Source: Takifugu bimaculatus
Taxonomy: Eukaryota > Chordata > Actinopteri > Tetraodontiformes > Tetraodontidae
Length of the DNA stretch: 64,000 nt
Assembly: GCA_004026145.2 (NCBI GenBank)
Contig: CP034987.1
Coordinates: forward strand, 793,210 to 857,209
Reading direction: 5' to 3'
Both the position numbers and the translations under genes were made by a program. This document shows, piece after piece, positions 34,241 through 45,500 of this stretch; the stretch's first letter is position 1, and each line of letters opens with the position of its first letter. The notes under the pieces are model-generated. The model had not been told where the DNA came from, did no database searches, and saw nothing but the letters and a program-made list of their open reading frames with translations.

Positions 34241-36116
34241 GAACAGATGGCGGATTGGAGGGGATGAAGGAGATAAGGGATGAAAGGATAAAGCTCAAAG
34301 ATGGAAATAGAGAGGGGAAGGTAAGAGAAGAGTTGGGAAGAAGGAGCATTGGGAGCGAAGGATAACGTAAACCGATTGGAGAACTAAAATTAGGTCATGA
34401 GGTTAAAAGAAGAGTACAGGTGAAGAATTGAAAAGCAAAAAACAGAAAAGAACAGTAAAAAGGACAGAAAAGTTTTGAATATGAAATTATTATGTAAAAT
34501 ATTGTGTAGGATTGGGAGAGAAAGGACCAATGCTCTTTGAAAGCTGTGCTAAATTAACAAAATTTAAATATAAATTATAACAAATAATAATAAAACAAAT
34601 TACAGTAAATATTAAAAAACACAAAATTTTGCCATGATTTTTATCTTAAAAGATACATTTTGATTGGTATAAATATGGATGGATGGGATGGTGTTTCAGT
34701 TAAGGGTAATGGGGTGAATTCGTTTGTCAGTGCTAATGAGCTGAGCTCAGGTAATCGGAGTCTAATGGGATATCCGGGAACAGGAGATCTTATTAAGGAA
34801 TTAGAGCATATCAGGCAAAATGTGCGTCACACTTGATAAACTGATATGTAAGGGGAACAAAAGTCAAGAATTTCAGCTCAAAATGAGGGATGGCTGTATC
34901 AGAAAACAGGATCCTTGTTAAATATCAAATAACTTTAGTTATATCTGGGTAGTCAGCGATGGAACAACCAAGGGGATTTGAAATTGCGCATTGACAAGAA
35001 GGTGCTGGTCTCAGTGAGAGATGATCTCACTTGGTCTACCCACCTTCAGCATCCTTTAATCTGACTTGTGTGTTGTTGTTGGTGTTTTGTGTTTTTAGCA
35101 ATGTGTTAAAACTGCATGGTGGTCAAATGCAATACTGCATGTGCCTGCACTGTAGAGGCCCAAAGTCTGCTAGGTTTTAAATAAATGTACTCATAAAAAT
35201 CTCATAAATACTCTCTCAATTGACAACTTCACTTAGAGAGTCCACACTTGGGATGAAGATTTTCATTTTGTTTTTTTAATTGTATTTTACTCTTGAAAAT
35301 ACAGGTGATCTTGTAGGGTGTGTTTGTAAAAGTATTAGATTGTTTATAGTTGAGTATTAAAGAGTTTATTAACGAGCGAATCAAAATAGCCATAAATCAA
35401 TATTTGCTTATAAATTGATAAAATTATCTTTTTTCCCCCCAGTTTTAGAACCAAATAATGCTATTCCTGCACTAGATCTGCTATTAATTGTATCTTTATT
35501 CCACAGAAGAAAATGAATTTCCTGTATCTGTCATAAAAAATTAAACTTGATTCTTTCTCTGTCTGTCTCTTTTGGGATACTGCTGCTTTTCCAGAAGCCA
35601 CATTCCTGAGCTTTACAAAGCAAAAATTCAAAATGGAAGTTATTTGCTATCAAATATTTACTTAGACGTGGTGAGTGATTGTGATGCTACCCTCAGTGCA
35701 AACGTGGACTTCACAGAAAATATATTCTGATATTTTGCTCTGACAGATGACATTTTGAGCTGGCTTTAGGAAAAGCAGGAAGGATCAGAGAACTAAAGGC
35801 AATAATGTCACAGCTGCAGGGGAAACTGTAGAAACATTTCCATCAAATCAATGTTCTTGAGCTGTAGATACCCTACTCTTTGTATTATGAGAAACAGGTG
35901 TTAAATGATCTCTCTGGCAGGCAAACATGGAGGTGCTGATGCATACTTTTTTCACATTCATATAGATTATTTTAACAGTCTACTTTCTGGTTTCTCCAAG
36001 GAGCAACAGTATCAAATGTGCTCATGTAGACCAGAATGCAAGAGCATATCAAATCAGTTTTAAAGTCACTGAATTGGCTCCCCGTTCATTTCAGGATTGA
36101 TTTTTAATTTTCTTTT
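34241..36116. other. gnb3-ndufb9 intergenic region (copy 1)
   Basis: AT-rich sequence between the presumed gnb3 promoter and the ndufb9 3' end. It has no recognised gene. Promoter elements for gnb3 (minus strand) should lie at its left edge, but I cannot assign any with confidence. Confidence 0.45.
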
Positions 36117-36470
36117 CAATCAATCAATCTTTATTTATATAGCATCTGTTACAATCAACAAACAAAAATGTTTCTAGGTGCTTTACAGAATCCCAGGGCC
36201 TGATCCCCAAACAAGGTTTTGGGCCATCGTATTTGAACCATTGCAGACCCTGAGGTCCTTTGGTTCTACTCTTGATAGTCCACGTTCAGACAAAACCAAT
36301 TTTATCACTAGAGCCCACACCTATGAAATCACCTGCCAGAGAGCATCAGTGCTGCAGACTGTTGATTCTTTTAGAGGGGCCTCAAGACTTACATTTTTAA
36401 TCTTGCTATTAATTGATTATTCCTTAATTAGCTATTCATGGTGTTTTTATTTTAGACATTGGACTATGGA
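36117..36470 (+). mobile_element. LINE 3'-tail fragment plus C-terminal coding scrap (copy 1)
   Basis: It starts with 'caatcaatctttatttatat' and 'cagaatcccagggcctga', the tail family also found in eno2 intron 10. Next comes plus-strand text 'RSDKTNFITRAHTYE' and 'DSFRGASRLTFLI', which looks like decayed LINE C-terminal coding. The two parts lie in opposite orientations, so this may be two insertions. Confidence 0.45.
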
Positions 36471-36718
36471 TGTTTTTTGCTAGTTATATTTCCTCGACTA
36501 TAGTGTTCTTGTGACTCCAGTGTTTCCCATATAGGGGGCCCTTGGCACTTTGGGATCTCTGGGCTGCACTTGGGAGTTTCTCCATGCTCTCGCAGAGCCT
36601 ATGGCTGCGCCCCATGGTTGTCCCAGCATGAACAGCTTCCCTCAAGTGCGTGCACACACATAGACATATGTGAACACAAACATACATTAACTTTTCAAAC
36701 ACTCTTTTTATCATAGCC

Positions 36719-36724
36719 TTTATT
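36719..36724 (-). terminator. ndufb9: ndufb9 poly(A) signal (copy 1)
   Basis: AATAAA on the minus strand, about 135 bases past the ndufb9 stop codon. It is the first such hexamer after the stop. Copy 2 equivalent: 54389-54394. Confidence 0.5.
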
Positions 36725-36857
36725 TAACTATTTAACGCAACTACAACTCTGACGACAGAAACAATCAGTGTGGAAGGAGCTCTCTCCACACCTGACAGTA
36801 CTGGTAAGGGTGAAGATTGTGCAGCTGGCGCGGGCCGCAGCAGGTGCTATATTATGT

Positions 36858-39800
36858 TTACATGGGACGTTCCCTGGGTCGGGTGACATACTGCCACACA
36901 GAGGAGGAAGATCGCCCTCCTTCCGGGCAGGAGGTAGGGCTTCAGTCTCAGGTCCTGCAGCTTGAGTTTCAGCATTCAACTGACTTATCTAGAACCAGAA
37001 AGGAAATAACAATGCTGAAATGTATCTAACATGTTCTCAATCATTTCGCATTACAAATTTTTATGGGTATGTGACGCTCCGACTACTTGAAGTTATTTAA
37101 AGTACACCTAATCTCATCAAATCTAAAATTAAAAAAAATAAAAATCTAAAAATGGTCAAATCTGCAAATGCGAACTTGTATTAATTCAGACATCATTTAT
37201 GGGTAAAATATTCTAGAATGATCCAAATACTGAAAATTTCTGTTTTATGTAATATGAAAGATTGGAATGATCACGTGCAAAAATAGGTTTACTTACTACT
37301 GTTTTGGGTTATATGAAATTAGGGTTTTCCTACATGGTATGGCCATTTAGGTAGAGTTTTTTTTTAAATTATTATTATTAATGCTGTTTTTGAGAGTCTA
37401 TTAAAAACAAGAAATGACCAAAAAAAAACAGATTTGATTTGAAAAAAGAGTCTACCTCTTTATTCCAACTCTTCATCCTGAGTTGCTTCCACTGATCTCT
37501 CTTGGAGAAGTAGTCAGGGTACATAGCCTTCTCTGAGGGGTGCCAGTAATCCAACAGCCATTCTGGGACCTGCAAAGTGAAACCAATGTCACAATTTAGA
37601 TTGATGTCAGCATCTTTCCCATTTTACCATGTAAAAATTCAGATTTGAATATAACAACAAAGTAATATCTATCATTTTAATGATGAGCATTTTTAGTCTC
37701 AGTTATGAGTATGGCTGCTTTGAAACTATCTTGATTGCAACAGCCTATATAAATACATTTGAACAGAAATTGATCTGAAGCCAATATATAACCAGGAGGT
37801 GCCTTCACACCTTTATAAAAAAGGCACAGGCTACCTGTAACATTGAGGAAGAGAAGTCAAATAAAAGGGAAAAGTCAAATAACACTTTTCCCATCCCAGC
37901 AATATTACATAGAATAGAGGTTACTCATTGATGACTCGCATGGACCCACCTTGTAGCATTCATATCTCTCATAGGATGTCCCTCCAGGAGATTCAGGGAA
38001 AATGTAGGGCTGGGGGTGCTGGTTAGCCCAGAACTCCTCCTCTCCAGCCTTCAGCATCATAGTGGCCTTAATCATGTCTTTCTCATTCTTGTTGTCATCA
38101 AAGCGAGCTCTTAGCAGGCAGGCATAGAAGCGGTATTTGTCCCTGTAATATTCAAATATCTCAAGTATGAGGGGGACAAATAACTTAATTGAATTCACAA
38201 ACAGCCAGACATGTTTAAACTCCATTATTATATAGACTATAACCAAAGAATATGACGTATAGATGTATCTCACTTCATTTCATTATGTGTATTTATGTAA
38301 CCAATTTGTTGTACTCCCCCCCCCATATATTCATATTATAGGTAATACTACAGGTGAGAGAAGATCCGACATTTCTTTTAGTCTCTTTTTATCAACATAA
38401 GAAAATGATGGCATTTATACAGGGTTGTGTACATCCCCCCCTGTACATCCCCCCCTCTGCTAACGCTGATGCAGCCTGTGATGTCCTGCTCTCAGCAGTA
38501 AGCAGGCTGCAGACACAGCACCCCGACGCCCTCCTCCTCATCTCTGGAGACTTCAATCATGCCTATCCATCATCTTCTCTGCCCAAATTCACCCAGTACG
38601 TCACATGCCACACCAGGGACAAAAAACACTGGACCTCTTCTATGCCAACACCAAGGAGGCATACCACTCTCTCCCACTCCCTCCCCTGGGCCGTGCCGAC
38701 CACAACCTTGTACACCTCCAGCCTGTGTACAAACCTCTTGTGCAGAGGCAGCCTGCTGTCACCCGCAGTGAAGAAATGGTCCGAAGAAGCCCTGAAAGAC
38801 TGTTTCAACACAACCGTGTGGGATGTATTCAGCGACACCCATGGGGAGGACATTGACAACCTCACCAGCTGCATCACGGACTACATTAATTTTTGCGTGG
38901 AGAACACCGTACCCACCAGGACTGTACGGAGCTTCTCCAACAGCAAGCCCTGGATCACCCCAGACATAAAGGCCCTCCTGAAGGAGAAGAAGAGGGCTTT
39001 TGTGTCTGGAGACAAGGAAGAGCTGAAGTCTGTGCAGAGGGAACTGAGGAGGAAGATCAGACAGGAGAAAGACAACTACAGGAGGAAGATGGAAAACCAG
39101 CTGCAACAGAACAACATCTGTGGCGTATGGAAGGGACTGAAGACCATCTCGGGCTTCAAGGAGCAGAAGTCCCAACCTGTGGGTGACCGGGGGTGGGCTA
39201 ACGACCTGAACTTGTTTTTCAATAGACCCAGCCCAGTCTCCTCTGCTGCTACCCCCGCCACTGTCTGTGCCTGCAATCCATTGTTCCTCCTGTCCCCCCT
39301 CCCTCTCTCTCATGAACTTCAGCCCATACATTCCCGACACTTCACACCCTGGCCCATGCCCACCCCCCCCAACACCTCCCTGCTCCAGCCTGTCCCTCAC
39401 ACCACACCAGGTGAGGAAGGCCCTGAAGAAGAACAGGGCCAGGAAAGCGACAGGTCCGGATGGCATCAGCTCCACGCTCCTGAAGTCCTGCGCAGACCAG
39501 CTGTGTGGGATCTTCAGTCACACGTTCAACCTGAGCCTGAAGCTGGGGAGAGTGCCACAGCTGTGGAAGACGTCCTGCATCGTCCCAGTCCCGAAAACAC
39601 CGCACCCCAAGGAACTCAACAGCTACAGGCCGGTAGCTCTGACGTCTCATCTGATGAAGACGCTGGAGAGACTCATCCTCGCCCACCTGCGCCCACTGTT
39701 GAGCTCCTTCATGGACCCGTTGCAGTTCGCCTACCAGCCGAGCATCGGGGTGGACGATGCCGTCATCTACCTCCTCCACCCCTCCCTCACTCACCTGGAT

Positions 39801-41792
39801 AAGGCTGGGAGCACTGTGAGGATCATGTTTTTTGATTTCTCCAGTGCATTCAACACCATCCAGCCCAGGCTGCTGGGGGACAAGCTGCAGGTAGCTGGGG
39901 TGGATCACCACCTCACAACATGGATTTTGGACTACCTCACACAAAGACCACAGTTTGTGAGGGTGAAGGGCTCCGAGTCAGATCGGCTTCTCTGCAGCAC
40001 TGGTCCCGCAGGGAACAGTTCTGGCTCTGGCTCCTTTCCTGTTCACCCTCTACACCGCGGACTTCTCATACAGCACATCTTCATGTCACCTCCAGAAGTT
40101 CTCTGATGACTCTGCTGCTGTTGGCCTCATCACTGATGGGGACGATACGGAGTACAGGGAACTTATTCAGGGCTTTGTGGACTGGAGCCTGCGGAAAACC
40201 TCCAGATCAACGCTGGCAAAACCAAGGAGCTGGTGGTGGATTTCCGCAGGCGTAACAACCTCCTGCCTGCACCGGTGAACATCCTGGGAACGGATGTTGA
40301 CTTGGTGGAGTCGTACAAATACCTGGGTGTTCACCTAAACAATAACCTGGACTGGTCACACAACACAGACGCCCTTGTCAAGAAGGGCAATAGCAGACTG
40401 TTCCTGCTCAGGAGGCTGAGGTCTTTTGGTGTGCAGGTACCACTCCTGAGGACTTTCTATGACTCTGTGGTGGGATCAGCCATCTTCTACGGGATAGTCT
40501 GCTGGTCCAGTAGCATCACGGACAGGGACAGGAAGAGGATGGACAGACTGGTGAGAAGGGCCAGCTCTGTCCTGGGATGTCCCCTGGACTCGGTGGAGGT
40601 GGTGGGAAATGGGAGGATGATGGCTAAGCTGTCATCCATGTTGAACAACATGTCCCAACCCCTACAGGACACCCTGACAGCACTGGGCAGCTCCTTCAGT
40701 GAGCGGCTGCTCCACCCTCGCTGTGTGAAGGAGAGGTATCGCAGATCTTTCCTGCCGGCTGCTGTCAGACTGCACAATAAACATAACACCCGCTAGCACA
40801 ATCTGAATATTATATATTCTGATATATATTGTATTCACCCTCTGTACTATGTACAGGTACACAGAGGCCGAGTATCCATTAAACTGGATTATTGTAAATA
40901 TACATCCTGTTTGTATATTCCAAATCCTGTTCTATTTGATTTTATCTTATTTTTCTCTGCGTGCTCTTGCTGCTGTTGTACTGTAAATTTCCCCGTGTGG
41001 GACAATAAAGGATCTGAATCTGAATCGGAACTTAAGTTACTTAATAAACATGCATATCATTATTGACCATGTCTTACTGAAATTTCACACGGACCTCATC
41101 CTTCCTGAGCAGTACAAAGCCTGGTTGGTCACAAACCACACTGAAACATGTACTTTTATCTGCACACATGACTGTTGTTATTTATTATCAAGAAGGAAAT
41201 AAGGGCCACACCTTTATTTTTGGTCTTCGACTAAATCGCGACAGGTATAAAATAAATTCCAAAGTAGGTCTTCGACTGTCTTACTTTTCCTGGTCAAACA
41301 AACCGAATTTGGTGAAAATAACAAAACGCTCTTCTGAATGTCCATACACTTTCTGGTATTAATTCACAACTTGTTAGTGTTCCTCTAAGTTGCTACTACC
41401 TGAATTTGGACCAACAGTGGATCAATATACAATTACAAACAGAACTGGGTTATGGTTAGCGACCTCCAGTTGCGATGAGGGATATGACGAAATGAAATCT
41501 TCCCTATATTGTGCATCATAAAATTGTAATCCAGTAACTCGTAACTATTATTTTTTTTAAATACTAAAAGCGAGATGAAAACAACTTTTCTGGGTCATAT
41601 TTGCTATGCTAGTAACTGTTAGTTTATGTTAGCTTAGCAGCACTTCTACGAACAGTTGTCCTCAATTTATAGCAAAGCACAGTATTGCGGCCAGCCATTC
41701 TTACCTAAATATGCACCATGATTCCAAATGTCTCAGTGATTTCTTGTAAAGCCGCAAAACTTTTGATGGTGGGTAAGATACGCAGAAGCCAT
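36858..41792 (-). pseudogene. ndufb9: ndufb9, copy 1 with two single-base deletions
   Basis: Same gene as the intact copy at 54528-59474. Exons (minus): 41792-41705, 38142-37950, 37569-37456, 36988-36858. Exon 1 is 88 nt rather than 89: one A of the codons for H-Q-K-V is missing, shifting the frame at residue 10-11. Exon 4 is 131 rather than 132 nt: one base is lost in the codons for P-L-W-W, so LWWQYVTRP is read out of frame. Exons 2 and 3 are identical in length to copy 2. Because the losses are single bases in short runs and the other copy is intact, sequencing error in one haplotig is more likely than a real pseudogene. Confidence 0.85.
38415..41026 (+). mobile_element. L2-like LINE, 5'-truncated, in ndufb9 intron 1 (copy 1)
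   Basis: Plus-strand order: the end of an APE endonuclease ('LLLISGDFNHA', then 'GRADHNL' in another frame); a basic linker ('KAFVSG'-like, 'RELRRKIRQEK'); RT with 'RKATGPDGISSTLL', 'VALTSHLMKTLERL', 'MFFDFSSAFNTIQP' and 'KFSDDSAAVG' where F/YADD is expected; then 'SYKYLGVHLNNNLDW' and a C-terminal 'RYRRSFLPAAVRLHN'. The 3' UTR ends 'gacaataaaggatctgaatc' with a short GAATCT tail, as in fish L2/Maui elements. Frameshifts occur, some only in this copy. It is antisense to ndufb9. Confidence 0.85.
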
Positions 41793-41865
41793 TTTCTCGG
41801 ATAGTGTCACCTTAAATGCAGCAAAGACAAATTCTTCCTCGTTTTCGACAGACAATGACGTCAGG

Positions 41866-41873
41866 GGCGCTGT
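41866..41873. promoter_or_regulatory. ndufb9: Palindromic CRE (copy 1) upstream of ndufb9
   Basis: TGACGTCA, the full cAMP-response/ATF palindrome, 73 bases upstream of the ndufb9 ATG. The position fits a proximal promoter. Function is inferred only from the match and position. Confidence 0.5.
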
Positions 41874-42049
41874 CACCCCCTCGTGATGGACTTGAGGTAC
41901 TGACGCTTCAACTTTAAACCACAATTTACCACAATTAAACCGTCATCATTCGTGAAAACACGATTCTATTGGGAAAATATGGTGAGGTCAGCTCCTCCAA
42001 ATTTGATGGACCTGGACCATGTAGATCAGGAGAACCTTTATCAATTAAA

Positions 42050-42096
42050 TCAATCAATGTTTATTTATATGCATCTGTTACAATCAAAATTGTTTC
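42050..42096. mobile_element. Very short LINE-tail fragment (copy 1)
   Basis: 'caatcaatgtttatttatat' and 'acaatcaaaattgtttc', about 47 bp, belonging to the tail family seen elsewhere in the window. Copy 2 equivalent is about 59735-59782. Confidence 0.5.
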
Positions 42097-42426
42097 TTTT
42101 TACGAAATCATTTCAGGATTTTATAGTCAACCAATAAAGAAAATCAATTATAGAAGTATGATCTATCTTACTTGATTCTGTTAAGAGCTAAAGTAATTTG
42201 AATCAGTTGGAGACTTTTCAAATTATGTGGCCATCCAGATAACAATTTACAATTACAATAGGGTCCTCACAATGACTTTGTCCATACTTTATTCCCTATA
42301 ATCCATCCTAGAAATAAAAAAAAAAATGCATAGACTAATTTTTAAAAATTTTATTCTGAAGAATTATACAAATAGGTCAGTCACTGTGTGGCCCAGAGAT
42401 GCTGCCTCTGTTCTGCATGATGCTTT

Positions 42427-42526
42427 NNNNNNNNNNNNNNNNNNNNNNNNNNNNNNNNNNNNNNNNNNNNNNNNNNNNNNNNNNNNNNNNNNNNNNNNNN
42501 NNNNNNNNNNNNNNNNNNNNNNNNNN
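42427..42526. other. Assembly gap, exactly 100 N
   Basis: A run of 100 N separates the two copies of the 17.6-kb repeat. A fixed 100-base run is the usual placeholder for a gap of unknown size, so the distance between the copies is not measured. Confidence 0.98.
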
Positions 42527-45500
42527 GTTTAAGGAAACTGTCCCAGGATCCTGTGCAGACACCCATCCCATCTTCTGGGACACCAGTGCAACTCACTCTA
42601 TTGTCGTGCCCAGAGAGCACACCTGGAAAAGAGGACACAACATACATTTGAGTATGTTTTAGAAACTAAGAATAATTTTCTTGAGATGTCATTAAAAAGC
42701 AGTGCTTCTCAATTAATTTCTGTTACGCCCCCCTAGGAAGAAGAAAACATTTTGCGCCCCCCCACTCTCCGCTGTGACTATAATTAGTATCATTTGTCTA
42801 GGAAATTGTTATAAGTACACCCCTGCATAACATTGTATCCTTATTAACATTAAAGAAAACAAACAAAAAAAAGAAATATAGGCCAACGTACAACAAAGAA
42901 TAGCTTTATTAACATTGTTTTTTAGTCTGTAACAGAAACGATATAAAGTGCATCAATTAACCTGAAATTCAAAATAAAATAAAATTCTTATTGAAACTAT
43001 AAACTCACAAAGCGGGAAGATTGTTGCCAATATTCAGCACGTTTTCGCTGAAAAAACTCAAGCGGCTTATTAGCGTGACTGGGGTATAATGTCTTTAAGT
43101 GACGCCTTAATTTATTTGGCTTCATGCTGTCTGCTGCCAACATTTTTAGACACAGTAAACACACCGGTCTTTCCTCGTCTCCCACCATAGTCGCAGTGAA
43201 ACCTCGTCTTAGCTTTCTGGGAACTTTCGTTTGTCTCATTATCTGTCTCTTCCGCCTTTTTTTTCATCACTGTTAAGTATTTTTTCATGCTGTCTCTTGA
43301 TGGTTTGTTCACTGCACCTCCTATCTCTTGCTCTGTGATGTGTGCGCGAATGCTCGGTGCAAAAAAACTACACCATAGAGCTAATACTGCCTGCGCACAC
43401 TCTGACAATGAGAGCGCCACTGCCAACTACTGTAGTGGATGTGCAATTACACGTTATTCTAGTACGGCAAAAAAAAATAAATAAACATGTTCTCCGGGGT
43501 CACACGCGCCCCCCCCTGGCATCGCCCCACTATTTGAGAAGGGCTGTTATAAAGCATGTGAATAAATGAAGTTTCCTTCTTTAAATTACCTTCCTACTTA
43601 CCTACCTACCTTTCTTGTGCCCACCTGCCTACAACATTTGTTATAGTGAAGCCTTGTTGAGAATGGTCACCTGACATCATTTTTTACATTCCAGTTTTAT
43701 TATACATAGGTTTATAGAGTTCATTTAGGCTCTATTATCTATCATGCTTTACTTTTATTTTAGTTTTTTTTTAGATTGTTTATGTGATGTAAGGTGACCT
43801 TGAGGGTTTTACAGCTGCCTATAAGTACAAGTTCGTTCGTTCATTCGTTCATTCATTCATTCATTCATTCATTCATCACTCACCAACTTTTTCTCCCTTC
43901 AAAGAGTCCCAGATATGGCAATTGAAATCATCATAGCCAGCAAAGATAAGGCGGCCTGAGTTGGATAGAGCCACAGATGTGACACCAGCATTCAAACTGG
44001 TGTCCTGATAACCAATGACCTCCTGGTCAGAGCGCAGGTCATACATCTTGCAGCTGCAGTCATCTGAGCCTGTAATAATAGCGTTTCCACTGGGGAAGAA
44101 CTAAATTGGAGAATAAAGACTATTTCGATGTATAATGACAAATAGATTAAACAATGTTTTAAATTACTATGACTTAATAATGATAATAGCGATATAATAA
44201 TAATATTAGTTGTTGATCTGCAATATTTATCAGTTTGTTAGTCACAATTTCCAAAAATGCAGTTATTAGATAATAACTTAACCACTAAAAGCAAAAAATA
44301 TTATTGGTTTTGATATATTTAAAAATCCTTTACCTTGCAATAATGTAGCAAACAACATTTGTAGTTAACAAATTAGAAATATGCATCCATCACCAATCAC
44401 TATAGCTTAACCTCTTTTGCAATCAGGTCACATGACTTTCTATCCCAAAATGTGAACATTATCAGATATCGCATAATCATATTTTTCTTCTACCATTTCA
44501 TCACCAAAACGGTGTTTGTATTTCATTGTAATGTGTGGTATCTATTGTCTGGTTAAAATGTTTATTACATAAAATACTGAGGAACAGGTTGGCTATCAAG
44601 ATCACGTCATAGAAAACCCTAATTTTTTCCGACAACAATAACAGCATATGAGCATAGCTGTATGCTATAGCTGTAAGAAAACTTGTAATATTTACTCAAT
44701 TGGGATTGGGAGTCACAGGGACAGCCAAAAAGAGGGCCATTAAATCCGCAAGTGAAGCTGCAGAGAAGCCACGAGGTGGCTGTGGCTGAAAAGGGCAGAT
44801 CCGTGGGTTGCTACTGGGACACAAGCCGGGTCTTGATCACCCCGGCTGGGTCGCCTGGGCGAGGGTGTATGCTGTTGTGAGACCCGAAACACCCTATGAA
44901 CCCAGGATACATCACTGACGATGTGTCCCAGTGCATCCAGGAGATGTATCTTTAAGTTTATGTCTGGCAGAGCCAGTGACCCCTAGGAAAGACTAGGTGA
45001 CTACTGGAAAGACAATTTGGCAGCTCGGAAAGACGGCACCTGGGACAGTATGGCTACGGAAAGCCCTACAGAGAAACACCCCCAGGAGATCCCCAATCGG
45101 ACGGACCTAACGTTAATGACCCCTGCAATGGAAATGACTACGACAGTGACATGTATCTGCAGCAAGCTGTGCAAGAACCAGCATGGCTTAAAGATCCATC
45201 AGGCCAGAATAAAATGTCTGGAGCGGGAAGTTGAGGTGCAACGCACAGGTCCTGGACCTGGTGAGAGGCAGGAGGAGCCCGGGCAGGAGGCAAACCACAG
45301 ATCCCAGTCCCTCCACATACCGGAGCCTCCCAACCCTAACAGAGTAGTTCAACAGCAGCAGATTAAGTGGCCCCCAGCAAATAGACGGAGTGAGTGGCTG
45401 CAGTTTGATGAGGACGTGTCCACCATCATCCAAGCCACAGCCAAAGGAGATGTCAACAGCAGACTCCAGGCGATAAGTACCATCATCGTCAGTTACGGCT

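Larger units (their letters stand above)
24860..42426 (+). repeat. 17.6-kb direct repeat, copy 1
   Basis: This segment reappears at 42527-60112 in the same orientation, with a constant offset at the start (17667 bp) drifting by about 12-19 bases through small indels. It contains gnb3, all its introns, the RLE element, ndufb9 and its LINE. Differences are mostly single-base gains or losses. The right end breaks into the N gap after 'gcatgatgcttt'. An uncollapsed assembly duplicate is the likeliest reading; a true tandem duplication is not excluded. Confidence 0.95.

Noticed and set aside
36728..36979. 83-codon minus frame ending in VPCKHNI as a separate small protein
   Set aside because: It is ndufb9 exon 4 read through a one-base deletion. 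The other repeat copy has the expected LWWQYVTRPRERPM end.
39342..39944. 200-codon minus-strand frame (and 57018-57620)
   Set aside because: Antisense shadow of the LINE reverse transcriptase on the plus strand.
41952..42175. Plus-strand short frame divergent from ndufb9 (also 59637-59861)
   Set aside because: A bidirectional promoter partner was considered, but the protein is not recognisable, the frame runs into a LINE-tail fragment, and it has no splice support.
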